54,093 nucleotides of DNA from an uncultured Desulfuromonadales bacterium (GCA_903868145.1 CAIPTY010000084.1:1-54093), one strand, 5' to 3'; numbered from the stretch's first letter, positions 42,766 through 52,110 are shown. Made by a program: numbers and translations. The notes: generated from the sequence alone by a model not told the origin.

Positions 42766-45700
42766 GGCTTCCTCTTTTGCCTTTTGGTTTCAGTCACCGC
42801 CAACGGCGCAATCAACTGCTGGTAGCGCTCAAACAAAAATGCCACTCGCTCGGCTTCGGTTTTGAAGGCGGTTTTGCCGTAGGCAGCATCAACGGCTCGA
42901 TCCAGAGCCTGATGTGCCTTGACCAGTTCCGGCGGCATGGTCAGGGGGTCGTAAAGGTCGGCAAGAGTGGATGTTGGGTATTTGTTACGGGCGTCGAGCA
43001 CGCCTTGGGCGGCGGCTTCGATCTTAGCCTTTAACTCCTCCCCTTTCAAGGGGGAGGTTGGGAGGGGGATGGGTTTGGTTTTTGCTGCCAATTCAACCCC
43101 ATCCCCACCCCGACCCTCCCCTTGAAGGGGAGGGAGAACGTCAACATCCGGCCAGGGGAAATTGTTGTAGACGATGTTGACAGAGTATTGATAATCGCTC
43201 TTTAGCCTGCCCGTAACAGCCCGAGTCCAGGCCATGTGCATGAGGGATTGCAGTACACCAAACTCGAATAATCTGGCGTTGGGGAAAATACGCAGTTTAT
43301 TGCTGGCAAGCGTTTCAGGAGTCAAGTAGCCAAGCGGTATGTAAACACGCCGTTCTGATGAAACTTCTGGGATAACCAGAAAATTTCCTTCCGGCATATT
43401 CTCAACATGGAATCGGGTCGGCGTATCGGCAATCTTGCGGGTTGGCGCGCTTTTACTCTCCAGGCGCACTCTACGCACTGCCTCGACCCGTTTCAATGCC
43501 TCGGGCATTTTTCGTAGTTCATCCGGCGGGCAGTCACCCAACCAAAGACACCAACGTTCATAACCGTTGATAAATTCGTCACTGCCCAGCCAACGGCGAA
43601 ACCATTTCGCAGCCGCTGGCTCCTTGCATAGAAACTCGTCTCGCTCCTGAATGGTAAATAAGTAGTTACCGCCATCAATCGGCTTGTTGCCGATGCCGAT
43701 CTCCGGCACGTTGCAGATCGGTTTTGTTCTGCTTTGCAAAACCACATCCGGCCCGTCCACCAGATAGGGATTGATGTTGCTGGCTTTGACAGCGTGCGGC
43801 TCGCTCTTGGGGGTGTCATAGTCAAACAGCAATTTCTCCGGCACCCCATCCCCTCCCCGACCCTCCCCTTGAAGGGGCGGGAGATGAAAACCGATGATAA
43901 CGCAATGCACGGCGGCCTTGCCGCGCGCCTCACTGTTCCACTGGAAGGTACGATGGGCAAAGTTAATCCTGATACCTCGTCGAAATAGGTCAGGCCAGAG
44001 GATGCCGACCTGTTCACCCTGGGTAATTGAGTTGGTGGAGACGAAGGCGGCACGAATTTTACTCCCCTCTCCCGCAGGCGGGAGAGGGGCTGGGGGTGAG
44101 GGCGCTTGAGGTGTGGGCACTTCAGGCAAGCTCCGGTAAATCTCTTCCAAAACAGCTTCGGTTTCATTCAATACCTGATTGTTCCAAAATCGCAAAACGG
44201 TAATACCTTGCTCACGTAACCACTCATCACGCGAACAATCGTACTCTTTTTGATCGGTGTGGTGAGCGCCGTCCAGTTCCACTGCCAGCTTGTGTTCGGC
44301 ACAATAAAAATCGAGTATGAACCGCCCGACAGGATGCTGACGTCTGAACTTTGCTTCCTTCAATGAACGATTTCGAAGCATACTCCAAATGAGCTGTTCC
44401 GCATCGGTTTGATTGCTTCGCATGGTACGGGCAAAGAATTTCAAGTCTTCCGGTAAAGGTGCTGGCTGATTTGGTATATACCCTGACCAGGCATCCAAAG
44501 TGCTTGCAACACCCTCACCCCCCGCCCTCTCCCGCCTGCGGGCGAGGGGGCTTTCTCCGCCCATATACTCCGCTGCCTTGCGATACCAGCAGGCCACGTA
44601 ATCCAGCACACCAGCGCCCTTGGCATCGTGAAAGACAGCAGCTACCTCCGCCCGTTGACCGTCGCTGAGCAGTTTTGACCCCACAAACGGCGGATTCCCC
44701 AGCAAATACGACAACCGCCACGACGGAACAACATCATTCCAATCAATCCGCAAGGCATTGCCATGCACAATGTGCGGCGCTTTCTTGAGCGGCAGGCGGG
44801 CGTAGTACTGCCCGAACTCCTCCGATACCTTCAGGTTCATCTGGTGGTCGGTCAGCCAGAGCGCCACCTCGGCAATCCGCGCCGGCCACTCCTCGATCTC
44901 GATGCCGTGGAACTGATCGACGTTGACACCGATAAGCTGGAAGACGTCAAGCATGAGCTGGTCGCTCTGGCGCACGTGTCGCAGCACCTCCAGCTCCAGC
45001 AGGCGCAGCTCGCGATAGGCAATAACGAGGAAGTTTCCGCAGCCGCAGGCCGGATCGAAGAACGTCAGGCGCGAGAGCTTTTTCAGAAACTCGAAGAGCT
45101 GATTCTTATTGCGTTTGACCTTGTGGAACTCGGCCCACAGTTCATCCAGAAAAAGCGGCTGGATCAGTTTGAGGATGTTGGTTTCTCCCGTGTAGTGCGC
45201 GCCCAAATTACGGCGGGCAGTGGTATCCATGATGCTCTGGAAGAGTGAACCGAAGATGGCTGGTGAAATACGGCTCCAGTCCAGGGCGCAGCAATCCAGC
45301 AGCGCTTCACGCATCTGGCGGGTACAGTCGGAAATGGGGAGTGTTTCGCCGAATAACTGGCCATTGACGTAGGGAAAAGCGACCAACTGTTCGTCAAGTG
45401 CGTGGGAGCGGCGCTCCGGTGCGGTGTCGAGAACCTGAAACAGTTTGGCAAGGTGCATACCCAGATCGCTGCCGTCCTCACCCGTGCGCTGCTCCAGATA
45501 ATCCTGAAACTGGCAGCGCTCAAAAAGGGCGGTATCCTCGGCAAACATGCAGAACAGGATACGCACCAGTACTACTTCCAGCGGGTGTCCGTCGTAACCG
45601 GACGATTTCAGCAAATCGTGCAGTTTGCCAAGTTTTTCAGCAGCCTGGATATTGACCGGGTCTTGCTGGCCAAAACTGCGGGTTTGATAACCGGCGATAA

Positions 45701-46121
45701 AGCCGAAGAGTTTGATGTTTTTGGAGAAGTCGGCAAGCAGGAAGTCGTGTTGCTCTTTGGTATCCAAATCGTGCAGACGAAACCTGGCAAAGTCGGACAC
45801 CAGAACATAGCGCGGCAAATCACGTTCTTTCAGGCCGGGGAAGTAATCGAACGCCTGACGCGCCGCTCGATCAAGGTCTTTTCCACGTGATTTATGTTCG
45901 ACCAGCAACACGCCTTTCCAGAGCAGGTCGATAAAACCGCCCTGGCCATCGCCTTTTTTAACTGGAGCTTCAAACGAAGCAACACGTCGTCGGGTGATTC
46001 CAAAAACGTTGAAAAAACCGTCCCAGAAACTTTTGGCTTCGGCGTCTTCCGAGCTTTCATCAGCCCATTCGCGGCTGAAAGCCAGGGAACGGTCGCGTAT
46101 TTCATTCCAGGAAAGCGGCAT
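42762..46121 (-). CDS. MmeI-like single-chain restriction endonuclease-methyltransferase carrying three in-frame palindromic inserts
   Basis: A 1119-residue bifunctional enzyme of the MmeI (type IIL/IIG) group. Nuclease: Asp65, Glu75 and Lys77 (GGFID...LLVEHKSRG), spaced as in MmeI D70/E80/K82. N6-adenine methyltransferase: motif [10 protein letters not shown] (356-364) and motif IV GNPPF (475-479). A target-recognition region follows, and [22 protein letters not shown] closes the protein. Relative to a normal chain it has inserts at about residues 521-688 (a whole DUF559 nuclease between two palindrome arms), 746-761 and 992-1030. All keep the frame. Without them about 896 residues remain, the usual family size. 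Whether the enlarged enzyme still works is unknown. It is an accessory gene on a cassette between DUF1365 and cfa. Confidence 0.92.
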   Translation of the reverse strand: MPLSWNEIRDRSLAFSREWADESSEDAEAKSFWDGFFNVFGITRRRVASFEAPVKKGDGQGGFIDLLWKGVLLVEHKSRGKDLDRAARQAFDYFPGLKERDLPRYVLVSDFARFRLHDLDTKEQHDFLLADFSKNIKLFGFIAGYQTRSFGQQDPVNIQAAEKLGKLHDLLKSSGYDGHPLEVVLVRILFCMFAEDTALFERCQFQDYLEQRTGEDGSDLGMHLAKLFQVLDTAPERRSHALDEQLVAFPYVNGQLFGETLPISDCTRQMREALLDCCALDWSRISPAIFGSLFQSIMDTTARRNLGAHYTGETNILKLIQPLFLDELWAEFHKVKRNKNQLFEFLKKLSRLTFFDPACGCGNFLVIAYRELRLLELEVLRHVRQSDQLMLDVFQLIGVNVDQFHGIEIEEWPARIAEVALWLTDHQMNLKVSEEFGQYYARLPLKKAPHIVHGNALRIDWNDVVPSWRLSYLLGNPPFVGSKLLSDGQRAEVAAVFHDAKGAGVLDYVACWYRKAAEYMGGESPLARRRERAGGEGVASTLDAWSGYIPNQPAPLPEDLKFFARTMRSNQTDAEQLIWSMLRNRSLKEAKFRRQHPVGRFILDFYCAEHKLAVELDGAHHTDQKEYDCSRDEWLREQGITVLRFWNNQVLNETEAVLEEIYRSLPEVPTPQAPSPPAPLPPAGEGSKIRAAFVSTNSITQGEQVGILWPDLFRRGIRINFAHRTFQWNSEARGKAAVHCVIIGFHLPPLQGEGRGGDGVPEKLLFDYDTPKSEPHAVKASNINPYLVDGPDVVLQSRTKPICNVPEIGIGNKPIDGGNYLFTIQERDEFLCKEPAAAKWFRRWLGSDEFINGYERWCLWLGDCPPDELRKMPEALKRVEAVRRVRLESKSAPTRKIADTPTRFHVENMPEGNFLVIPEVSSERRVYIPLGYLTPETLASNKLRIFPNARLFEFGVLQSLMHMAWTRAVTGRLKSDYQYSVNIVYNNFPWPDVDVLPPLQGEGRGGDGVELAAKTKPIPLPTSPLKGEELKAKIEAAAQGVLDARNKYPTSTLADLYDPLTMPPELVKAHQALDRAVDAAYGKTAFKTEAERVAFLFERYQQLIAPLAVTETKRQKRKP
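43032..43148. repeat. In-frame palindromic element, copy 3 (both arms)
   Basis: An inverted repeat inside the methyltransferase gene: ctcccctttcaagggggagg at one end and gaccctccccttgaagggga at the other, with caaccccatccccaccccg/gaggttgggagggggatggg flanks. It is translated as [14 protein letters not shown] and [13 protein letters not shown], sequences foreign to the enzyme family. It sits between YNNFPWP and [13 protein letters not shown], which are adjacent in relatives. Confidence 0.85.
43839..43886. repeat. In-frame palindromic element, copy 2 (single arm)
   Basis: A 48-bp insert containing ccgaccctccccttgaaggg, almost identical to one arm of the element at 43032-43148. It adds [16 protein letters not shown] between CVIIGF and [10 protein letters not shown]. 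The length is 16 codons exactly, so the frame is preserved. Confidence 0.82.
44058..44561 (-). mobile_element. 504-bp palindrome-bounded element carrying a DUF559 (Vsr-like) nuclease domain
   Basis: The ends are inverted copies of each other: 44062-44105 and 44512-44552 share about 40 bases at close to 90% identity (cccgcaggcgggagaggg in both). Between them lies a full DUF559 domain, about residues 560-664 of the host protein: [20 protein letters not shown], then the catalytic-type DFYC (Asp604) and [11 protein letters not shown] (Glu615, Asp617), and [14 protein letters not shown]. The insertion interrupts [21 protein letters not shown] of the MmeI-like enzyme and is 168 codons long. This is a mobile-element-like unit; no transposase or target-site duplication is evident. 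Confidence 0.75.
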
Positions 46122-46200
46122 TACATCGATCCTTTTTGTTGATCAAGCGCTACATCGTAGCTGGTGATCGTGACGCTAAATTTTCATAGGTGTCAATTCA

Positions 46201-46262
46201 GTGTGTTCATTGCCACTCATCTTGTATAGCGTCCTTTTCTCACATCAAGTGTTTCCGGGTGC
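46201..46262. repeat. 62-bp direct repeat B at the DUF1365 end of the restriction cassette
   Basis: This is the partner of 41753-41814. On the minus strand it encodes the true C-terminus of the DUF1365 protein (HPETLDVRKGRYTR, stop), then an orphan ATG with MSGNEHT, a vestige of a cfa-like start that goes nowhere. Confidence 0.93.
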
Positions 46263-46996
46263 GGACAGAAGGGCACCCCTTTCAACTTCAGGCGCAGCGC
46301 CTGCCAGTAGATGGCGGCAATTACCTTGGCCGTCATAACCGGCCATTTCAGCAGTGCACGTGCCAGATTACCGCCGGCAAGCGGCTGTTGCTCCAGGTGC
46401 AGGGATGCACTGAAAATCTCTTTACCCTGACGCAGGCTGGTCATTTGTACCGCCAGCGTATCTCCCGGCGCGGTGAAGCGCCAGTCGTAGCCCATATCCA
46501 TCGACATGAAGGGGGATACGTGAAACTCCTTATCCAGCTTGAATGTGTGCCAATCGCCGTTGCGATGGCTCTTTCGGGCATCAAAGGCCCGCAGGTACTC
46601 TTCACCCCAGGGGGTGTTATGGATCTCAATCATCAGGGCCTCCAGGGTTTTGCCGTCGTCTGCAAAACAGTAGTAGATGCTGATGGGGTTGAAGCAGTAC
46701 CCCAGATAACGCAGGTGCGTCAGGATGCGAATCGGGCCGCTCGGCCGGCGTCCAAGCTGGCGTTCTACTTCGTCACGTACCGCTTGGTCCAGCGGCTGTG
46801 GTGAAGCGTGAAAATAGTCCGAACGGCGGAAGCTGGCCCAATTCGGGCGTTCCAGCGACCAGAACCAGCGGTCTGCAAAAACGGATTCCAGTTCAGCCAG
46901 ATCGAGATACAGGAAAAAAAGGCTGTAGCGGAAACCGTTGCCGACCGGCGTCAGGCGCTGGTGCCCTACCTGTCCGGTGTAAAGTCGGCTTTCCAT
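46217..46996 (-). CDS. DUF1365 family protein
   Basis: A 259-residue DUF1365 protein. Family landmarks: MESRLYTGQVGHQR at the start, FFLYLDLAEL, the pattern ILTHLRYLGYCFNPISIYYCF, EIHNTPWGEEY, and HVSPFMSMDMGYDWRF. These genes nearly always sit with a flavin amine-oxidase-like gene and a CFA-like methyltransferase, and a role in modifying membrane acyl chains is inferred. ATG 46996 follows the upstream stop by two bases. In the ancestral order its stop would have overlapped the cfa start; the restriction cassette now lies there. Confidence 0.9.
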   Translation of the reverse strand: MESRLYTGQVGHQRLTPVGNGFRYSLFFLYLDLAELESVFADRWFWSLERPNWASFRRSDYFHASPQPLDQAVRDEVERQLGRRPSGPIRILTHLRYLGYCFNPISIYYCFADDGKTLEALMIEIHNTPWGEEYLRAFDARKSHRNGDWHTFKLDKEFHVSPFMSMDMGYDWRFTAPGDTLAVQMTSLRQGKEIFSASLHLEQQPLAGGNLARALLKWPVMTAKVIAAIYWQALRLKLKGVPFCPHPETLDVRKGRYTR

Positions 46997-46998
46997 GA

Positions 46999-48243
46999 TT
47001 ACAACCCCACCCTGAACTGCCGACAGACCGCCAGGGCACTTTTGACGCCGTCTTCGTGGAAGCCCCAGCCCCAGTAGGCACCGCAATAGGAAGTTCGGTT
47101 AACGCCGCTGATCTCGTCGTGCCTTTTCTGTGCTTCAAAAGCGGCAGTGGAGTAGACCGGGTGGTGGTAGACCAGACGGCGGATGACCGTTTCGGGGGCA
47201 ATGATCTCCGGGCTGTTGAGTGTCACGCAGAAATCAACCGGCGAGCTGATGCTTTGCAGCAGGTTCATCCAGTAGGTCAGCACCACCCCCCCCTGTTGTC
47301 TGCGTGGCAGATGACAGTTCCAGCTGGCGCGGGCCTTGGGGATATCCGGCAGCAACCGTTTGTCTGTGTGCAGGACCGTGTCGTTTTTCTGGTAGGGGAT
47401 TGCCCCCAGCAGCTCGCGTTCGGCATCCGTGGGATCGACAAGCATCGTCAGTGCCTGGTCGCTGTGGCAGGCCATGATGACGTGATCGAAACTCTCTGCC
47501 TCGCTGCCGCGCGGGGTTACGAGCACCCGATCGCCGCATCGCTGCACTTTTTCAATAGGCGCCGACAGCCTGACCCGTTCGCGGAAGGAGCGCGCCAGCG
47601 GTTCCACATACTGCCCTGATCCACCTTTGACAACACGCCAAGTGGGTTGATCCACCACGTTAAGCATACCGTGATTGGTGAAAAACTGCACGAAGGCCGC
47701 TGCCGGAAATTTCAGAAACTGCTCCGGATCGGCAGACCAAACCGCTGCACCCATGGGGATCAGAAACTTTTCAATGAACAGTTCCGAGTAACCACGAGAA
47801 CGCAGGTACATACCAAGCGGCAGGCTCATGTCGCTGCTGCCGTACAGTTCCGCCGAAGCCTTGTTGAAACGCAGAATTTCCAGCAGCATGCGCCAGAAGG
47901 GCAGATTGAGCAGGTTTTTGCGCTGGGCGAAGAGCGTATCCAGGTTGGTGGCACTGTACTGCAGACCGCTGGCTTCACAGACGACCGAAAAGCTCATCAC
48001 ACTCGGCTGTGACGGAACACCCAGCTTGTCCAGCAGCTTGATGAAGTTGGGATAGGTGCGCTCGTTGAAAACAATGAAGCCGGTATCCACCGCATAGATG
48101 CTGCCAGCATGCGATACATCCAGCGTGTTGGTGTGTCCGCCCAGGTAGTCGTTGGCCTCAAAAAGTATGACCTCATGCTCCCCGCACAGCAGGTGCGCTG
48201 AGGTAAGACCGGATATACCGCCACCGATGATTGCAATTTTCAT
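46999..48243 (-). CDS. FAD-dependent amine-oxidase-like oxidoreductase
   Basis: A 414-residue flavoprotein. The dinucleotide-binding motif IAIIGGGISGLTSAHLL is at the N-terminus, with the second FAD contact EANDYLGGHTNT and the family segment DTGFIVFNERTYPNF. Its closest visible relatives are the predicted NAD/FAD-binding proteins that accompany DUF1365 and CFA-like genes and are proposed to desaturate or rearrange membrane acyl chains. It is expressed ahead of DUF1365 with only two bases between genes. Confidence 0.9.
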   Translation of the reverse strand: MKIAIIGGGISGLTSAHLLCGEHEVILFEANDYLGGHTNTLDVSHAGSIYAVDTGFIVFNERTYPNFIKLLDKLGVPSQPSVMSFSVVCEASGLQYSATNLDTLFAQRKNLLNLPFWRMLLEILRFNKASAELYGSSDMSLPLGMYLRSRGYSELFIEKFLIPMGAAVWSADPEQFLKFPAAAFVQFFTNHGMLNVVDQPTWRVVKGGSGQYVEPLARSFRERVRLSAPIEKVQRCGDRVLVTPRGSEAESFDHVIMACHSDQALTMLVDPTDAERELLGAIPYQKNDTVLHTDKRLLPDIPKARASWNCHLPRRQQGGVVLTYWMNLLQSISSPVDFCVTLNSPEIIAPETVIRRLVYHHPVYSTAAFEAQKRHDEISGVNRTSYCGAYWGWGFHEDGVKSALAVCRQFRVGL

Positions 48244-48259
48244 GATAGATTTTCTCTCT

Positions 48260-48631
48260 TCACACCAGGTCTCTCACTTCCACAACCTTGAACCAGGCCG
48301 CATGGGTAACAGAAGCACCGGCACCCGGCCCGACGATATCATCAGTGTTTTGCTTGATAAGATCCAGTAATTCGCCCTCTTCTTCGGTTCTGATCAACTC
48401 CAGGGCCAGCCGTACTCCGCTGAATCCGTGCCCGTTCTCTTTGAAAAGAAAAGCAGCATGCCGGTTGCGGGATATGTTCTGGTAGGTGCGCTTGTCGGTC
48501 ATGCCCCAGACCAGCGTTGTTTCGTCGATGACATGCGGCCGGGCATAGACCGCGCTGTTGACTTTGCCATCCGAAGAGGATGTGGACATAACCCCCAGTC
48601 CGGGATGGGTGAACAGTTCGGAAAGGTTCAT
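48260..48631 (-). CDS. Pyridoxamine 5'-phosphate oxidase-like flavin-binding protein
   Basis: A 123-residue split-barrel protein of the PNPOx-like superfamily: LSELFTHPGLGVMSTSSSDG at the start, NSAVYARPHVID, then NRHAAFLFKENGHGFSGVRL. These small proteins bind FMN or F420 and reduce quinones, heme products or unknown metabolites. ATG 48631 has a strong ribosome site (aaaggag). It belongs to the same minus-strand run as the photolyase and the flavin oxidoreductase. A substrate cannot be assigned. Confidence 0.82.
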   Translation of the reverse strand: MNLSELFTHPGLGVMSTSSSDGKVNSAVYARPHVIDETTLVWGMTDKRTYQNISRNRHAAFLFKENGHGFSGVRLALELIRTEEEGELLDLIKQNTDDIVGPGAGASVTHAAWFKVVEVRDLV

Positions 48632-48659
48632 GGTTGCAGCTCCTTTTTTTGTAGTACGT

Positions 48660-49076
48660 TTACCGCATCCACCGCGACACCAGCGCGGCAAAAAGGGTTG
48701 TAACTCCGCAGAGAAAGCAGCCCCAGCAGATATCGATCCAGACCATCCTGACCGGCCAGCGTTCAAGCGTGGACATGTTGGTCATGTCATAGACACCGTA
48801 AACAGTCAGTCCGAACAGCCCGCCCCATACAAGTGATGAAACCACCAGGTTGGCCGGATCCACCCTCGGCAGGGCAAACAGCACGATACCCAGCGGCAGA
48901 AGCAGGTAAACAATGGCGGCAGCCCAGTAGACCGGCATGATGGTGGTGCCCCGAACCCGTGCATAGGGGCCCAGTTCCTTGATGTAAAAACCTTGCATCA
49001 GTTTGGCCAGCCAGATGTAGTCCAGCAGCAGCGTAAACGGCAGGCAGAGCAGGTAGATCTTCAGAAAGTGCAGCAT
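48660..49076 (-). CDS. DUF2177 family membrane protein
   Basis: A 138-residue protein with four transmembrane helices matching DUF2177: FLKIYLLCLPFTLLLDYIWL, then YAAR-like loop residues, and WGGLFGLTVYGVYDMTNMSTL, the most conserved family segment. ATG 49076 follows gaggaa. Members are frequently near photolyase/DUF1295/DUF1365 genes, as here. Function unknown. Confidence 0.85.
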   Translation of the reverse strand: MLHFLKIYLLCLPFTLLLDYIWLAKLMQGFYIKELGPYARVRGTTIMPVYWAAAIVYLLLPLGIVLFALPRVDPANLVVSSLVWGGLFGLTVYGVYDMTNMSTLERWPVRMVWIDICWGCFLCGVTTLFAALVSRWMR

Positions 49077-49086
49077 ATCAGATTCC

Positions 49087-49902
49087 TCACTTGGGTGGCA
49101 GCGGAAAGAAAGCACTGGTGCGGCGCTTGTATTCCTGGAAATCGGCGCGATCCTCATACGGTTTTTCCAGCATGGGGATGCCGGAGACCTTCAGGATCAG
49201 GATTGTGACCGTCAATGGCCCGATAATCGTCAACCAGCCACCCGGCAGACCCAGGGTCATAAGCCATATCCCCCACCAGAGAGTCACTTCGCCGAAGTAG
49301 TTAGGGTGCCGGGTGTAGCGCCACAGGCCGGAGGTCATCAGTGTACCTTTTTTATCCGGATTGCGGATGAATTTCAGCAGTTGCCAGTCACCAACAGCCT
49401 CAAAACCGAAGCCGAACAGCCAGATTGCCAAGCCTAGCAGATCGAGCCAGCCAAGGAGTGCTGGCGGTGCCTGGTTGACAAAGATAATCGGTATGGCCAC
49501 CATCAGCAGCAGCATTCCCTGCAGCATAAAGACCTGCAGGAATGAACGCAGCACAAACTTCGTTCCCCACTCCTCGCGCCATTTCCGGTAGCGCGGATCT
49601 TCACCACGGCCACGATTTCGGCTGTGAATATGGAGTGCCAGGCGGAGGCCCCAGATCAGTACCAGATTCGATACCAGCAGGGCCCGCGCTGAAAAGACAT
49701 GGCCGGCGATCAGCGAAACAGCTGCCACCAGGACAAAGCCCAACCCCCAGGCAACATCGGCGATGTCGTTGCGTCCCCGGATCTGGGCGGCGATGAACCA
49801 GCCGGTCATGTACACGATTACGGAGGCTGCCGTAACCTGGAAAATCTGTATCACTCTCCACCCCGGTTCAAGAGCCGTGCCTGCTGATATATTCTGCCAC
49901 AT
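49087..49902 (-). CDS. DUF1295 family membrane protein (steroid-5-alpha-reductase-like)
   Basis: A membrane protein of up to 271 residues with about seven helices. The C-terminal [20 protein letters not shown] is the hallmark of DUF1295 and of NADPH-binding steroid-reductase/isoprenylcysteine-methyltransferase-like enzymes; [12 protein letters not shown] and [13 protein letters not shown] are also typical. It likely reduces a double bond or methylates a lipid; which is not known. The start is uncertain: ATG 49902 overlaps the photolyase end by 35 bp, while GTG 49854 or ATG 49809 would not. Confidence 0.85.
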   Translation of the reverse strand: MWQNISAGTALEPGWRVIQIFQVTAASVIVYMTGWFIAAQIRGRNDIADVAWGLGFVLVAAVSLIAGHVFSARALLVSNLVLIWGLRLALHIHSRNRGRGEDPRYRKWREEWGTKFVLRSFLQVFMLQGMLLLMVAIPIIFVNQAPPALLGWLDLLGLAIWLFGFGFEAVGDWQLLKFIRNPDKKGTLMTSGLWRYTRHPNYFGEVTLWWGIWLMTLGLPGGWLTIIGPLTVTILILKVSGIPMLEKPYEDRADFQEYKRRTSAFFPLPPK

Positions 49903-51229
49903 TAAACTTTCGCAGGCATCCTTTGTAATTCATGTAGCGAATTTTCCCGAAAACCGGACGTTCTCCCCAGGCCCGGTCATGCACGCCACCGATACTCCAG
50001 GCGATTCCTGCATACCCGTTGGGGTCGCGACCGTCCAGCTGATAGCGGTCGTTCAGCATGATCGCTGCTGACATGGCATCTTCAGGCGAAGGTGACCACT
50101 CCAGAATCTTCTTGGCCCAGTACATCCGCAGGTAGCCATGCATCGTTCCGGTGTTAACCATAGTCAGTTGTGCGGTATTCCAGAGCGGGTCATGCGTCTG
50201 CGCCGTTTGCAGCTGTTCCGGGGAATAGAGGTACTCCCGCGGGTCGTGACGATGTTCCGCAATCGTCCGTTGCGCCCATTCCGGGAATCCTGCCACACGG
50301 TCATAGCTGCTGTTATGTAGACAGAAATTGTCGGCCAGTTCCCGCCGTACGATCAACTCTTCCAGAAATGCTTCCGTAGAAGATGAAATACTCAGGTGAC
50401 GTGAAACTTCCAGCACCACCCGTTGTGCTGAAATCTGACCGAAGTGCAACCAGGGAGACAACCCGGACTGTCCATGGCGGCAGGGATCGTTTCGCTCTGC
50501 TTCGTACAAAGCCAGACCGTTGTTGATAAAGTCATGGAGCCGCGCTCTACCCCCCTGTTCCCCGGGCGTAAGTCCGCCGATCTCTCCCACAGATCGGTCA
50601 ACCGGTATGCTGGACAAGGTTGCCTCAAGATCGAAGTCATTGACCGGCGCTGTCCAGGGAAATGGATGTTGTACAACGGGCGGGAAGGCATCAAGAAAAT
50701 CGGGAAGCAACCGATGAATTTTAGGCCGGATGGTGTAGGCGCCATACTCCTGCCTGTTTGAAGCGATCCGGCAAGGCACGACATTGTGAGTATCCACTTC
50801 CATACAAGGGATGGGTACACTCCGTGCCACCTGATCATGCCAGCTACGCTTGATGCGGAGCGGATCAAAATCCGTTACCAGCACGCCGACGTTGTGCTGC
50901 TGGATGAAGCGACATATTTCATCGGGCGGGTTACCTCGCAGCAGGATAAAGGAGACATCAAGCTCCTTCAGCCGCTCGGCAACGCCCGCCAGGCCACGCA
51001 GCATGAAGCCGAACTGACGCAGGGTCGCACCAAGAAATGAATCTGCAAGCGTAAACACAACCGCCAGAGGTGCCTGCCGCTCCAGCGCCAGGCTCTGCGC
51101 ATGGAGTAACGCCCAGTTGTCGGCCACGCGCTGGTCGCGGCTCATCCAGTAGATCACTGCACCGGAAGCTTCGGGAATCTGGTTACGGCAAGTGATGCGC
51201 AACGGATGTATAGAGTTATGACTACTCAA
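49868..51229 (-). CDS. phrB: Class II CPD photolyase
   Basis: A 453-residue light-dependent DNA repair enzyme that splits cyclobutane pyrimidine dimers with FAD. The class II type is shown by [17 protein letters not shown] near the start, [30 protein letters not shown], and [20 protein letters not shown] in the C-terminal FAD domain. The start is probably TTG 51229, seven bases after ggggaa; no ATG fits the N-terminus. This start lies within the 3' end of a decayed glutathione peroxidase gene, so the two were once coupled. A photolyase in an otherwise anaerobic gene set indicates exposure to light. Confidence 0.92.
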   Translation of the reverse strand: MSSHNSIHPLRITCRNQIPEASGAVIYWMSRDQRVADNWALLHAQSLALERQAPLAVVFTLADSFLGATLRQFGFMLRGLAGVAERLKELDVSFILLRGNPPDEICRFIQQHNVGVLVTDFDPLRIKRSWHDQVARSVPIPCMEVDTHNVVPCRIASNRQEYGAYTIRPKIHRLLPDFLDAFPPVVQHPFPWTAPVNDFDLEATLSSIPVDRSVGEIGGLTPGEQGGRARLHDFINNGLALYEAERNDPCRHGQSGLSPWLHFGQISAQRVVLEVSRHLSISSSTEAFLEELIVRRELADNFCLHNSSYDRVAGFPEWAQRTIAEHRHDPREYLYSPEQLQTAQTHDPLWNTAQLTMVNTGTMHGYLRMYWAKKILEWSPSPEDAMSAAIMLNDRYQLDGRDPNGYAGIAWSIGGVHDRAWGERPVFGKIRYMNYKGCLRKFNVAEYISRHGS

Positions 51230-51358
51230 TCATTCCCCGCAGATCATTCTCGAATTTTTTCGGCGTATCGCTCGGCGCGTAGCGTTTCAGCACCTGCCCC
51301 GTTGATATTGACGAGAAACTTGGTGAAATTCCACTTGATCATTACTGGCGGCCTGGTT
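51222..51358 (-). pseudogene. 3' remnant of a glutathione peroxidase gene
   Basis: On the minus strand the segment reads VMIKWNFTKFLVNING, then after one extra G in a GGGG run (51297-51300) it continues in a new frame as GQVLKRYAPSDTPKKFENDL and RGMIE with a stop. That is the conserved C-terminus of glutathione peroxidases (WNFTKFL...RYAP). Everything upstream of it is lost, and the frame is broken, so the gene is dead. Confidence 0.85.
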
Positions 51359-51364
51359 GTGGCA

Positions 51365-51504
<140 letters not shown>

Positions 51505-51519
51505 AACGTTTCCTGAATC

Positions 51520-52110
51520 TCATTTCTTGCGCCCTTTCAGCAGGTCCCGTTTAAGTTTTTCGTCAATCGGTTCGCGCCCCAGCCAGATACCAAAATAAGC
51601 CGCAGCAAAATCAGCTCCTTCTATGGTCAAGAGCGGCGTGCCGTTCAGGGCCAGTTCGGTTCCCCGACCCGGCAGATAGGTCAGTGAGTAGCGATCGCCG
51701 GCCTTGACATCCTTGTAGGTGGTATTGATACGGTCAATGCGCCCTTGTAAACGCGCAAGTTCAGCGGGGGTCTGGTTACGCTCCAGGCTCGGTGCGGCGC
51801 CTTTGCCGAAATCGGTACCCTTAATCGAAACGAGATAACTGAGTTCAAGTCGTTTGGGGATATCGGACAGCACCTGTTCCTCTGATATTCCTTCCGGCAG
51901 GTACAGAGCGGCAACGTAGGCCTTGATGATTTTCAGGTAGCGCAGCATCGCCGCATTGTGAATCGTTACCGTTTTACCCCCAATCTGTACCGTGTCGGAA
52001 AAGGTCACGCTCTCTACGGTCAGGGCTCGGACTGGTGTGGTGTGGCAGAGGATGGAGAGGAAAAAAAGAAGTACAGCAACGGATCGTGGCAGGTGATTAT
52101 CGAACTTCAT
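51520..52110 (-). CDS. Chalcone-isomerase-like periplasmic protein
   Basis: A 196-residue exported protein. The signal peptide (AVLLFFLSILCHTTPVRA) precedes a chalcone-isomerase-like domain (LTVESVTFSDTVQIGGKTV, MLRYLKIIKAYVAALYLPE, RLELSYLVSI, and AAAYFGIWLGREPIDEKLKRDLL). Bacterial members are not known to isomerise chalcones and are thought to bind fatty acids or act in lipid metabolism. It fits the surrounding lipid-modification cluster and diverges from the DUF1499 gene. Confidence 0.88.
   Translation of the reverse strand: MKFDNHLPRSVAVLLFFLSILCHTTPVRALTVESVTFSDTVQIGGKTVTIHNAAMLRYLKIIKAYVAALYLPEGISEEQVLSDIPKRLELSYLVSIKGTDFGKGAAPSLERNQTPAELARLQGRIDRINTTYKDVKAGDRYSLTYLPGRGTELALNGTPLLTIEGADFAAAYFGIWLGREPIDEKLKRDLLKGRKK

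Noticed and set aside
43032-44561. CRISPR-like reading of the repeated GC-rich palindromes.
   Set aside because: Spacing is irregular, copies belong to different subfamilies, and they lie within a translated gene without spacers.
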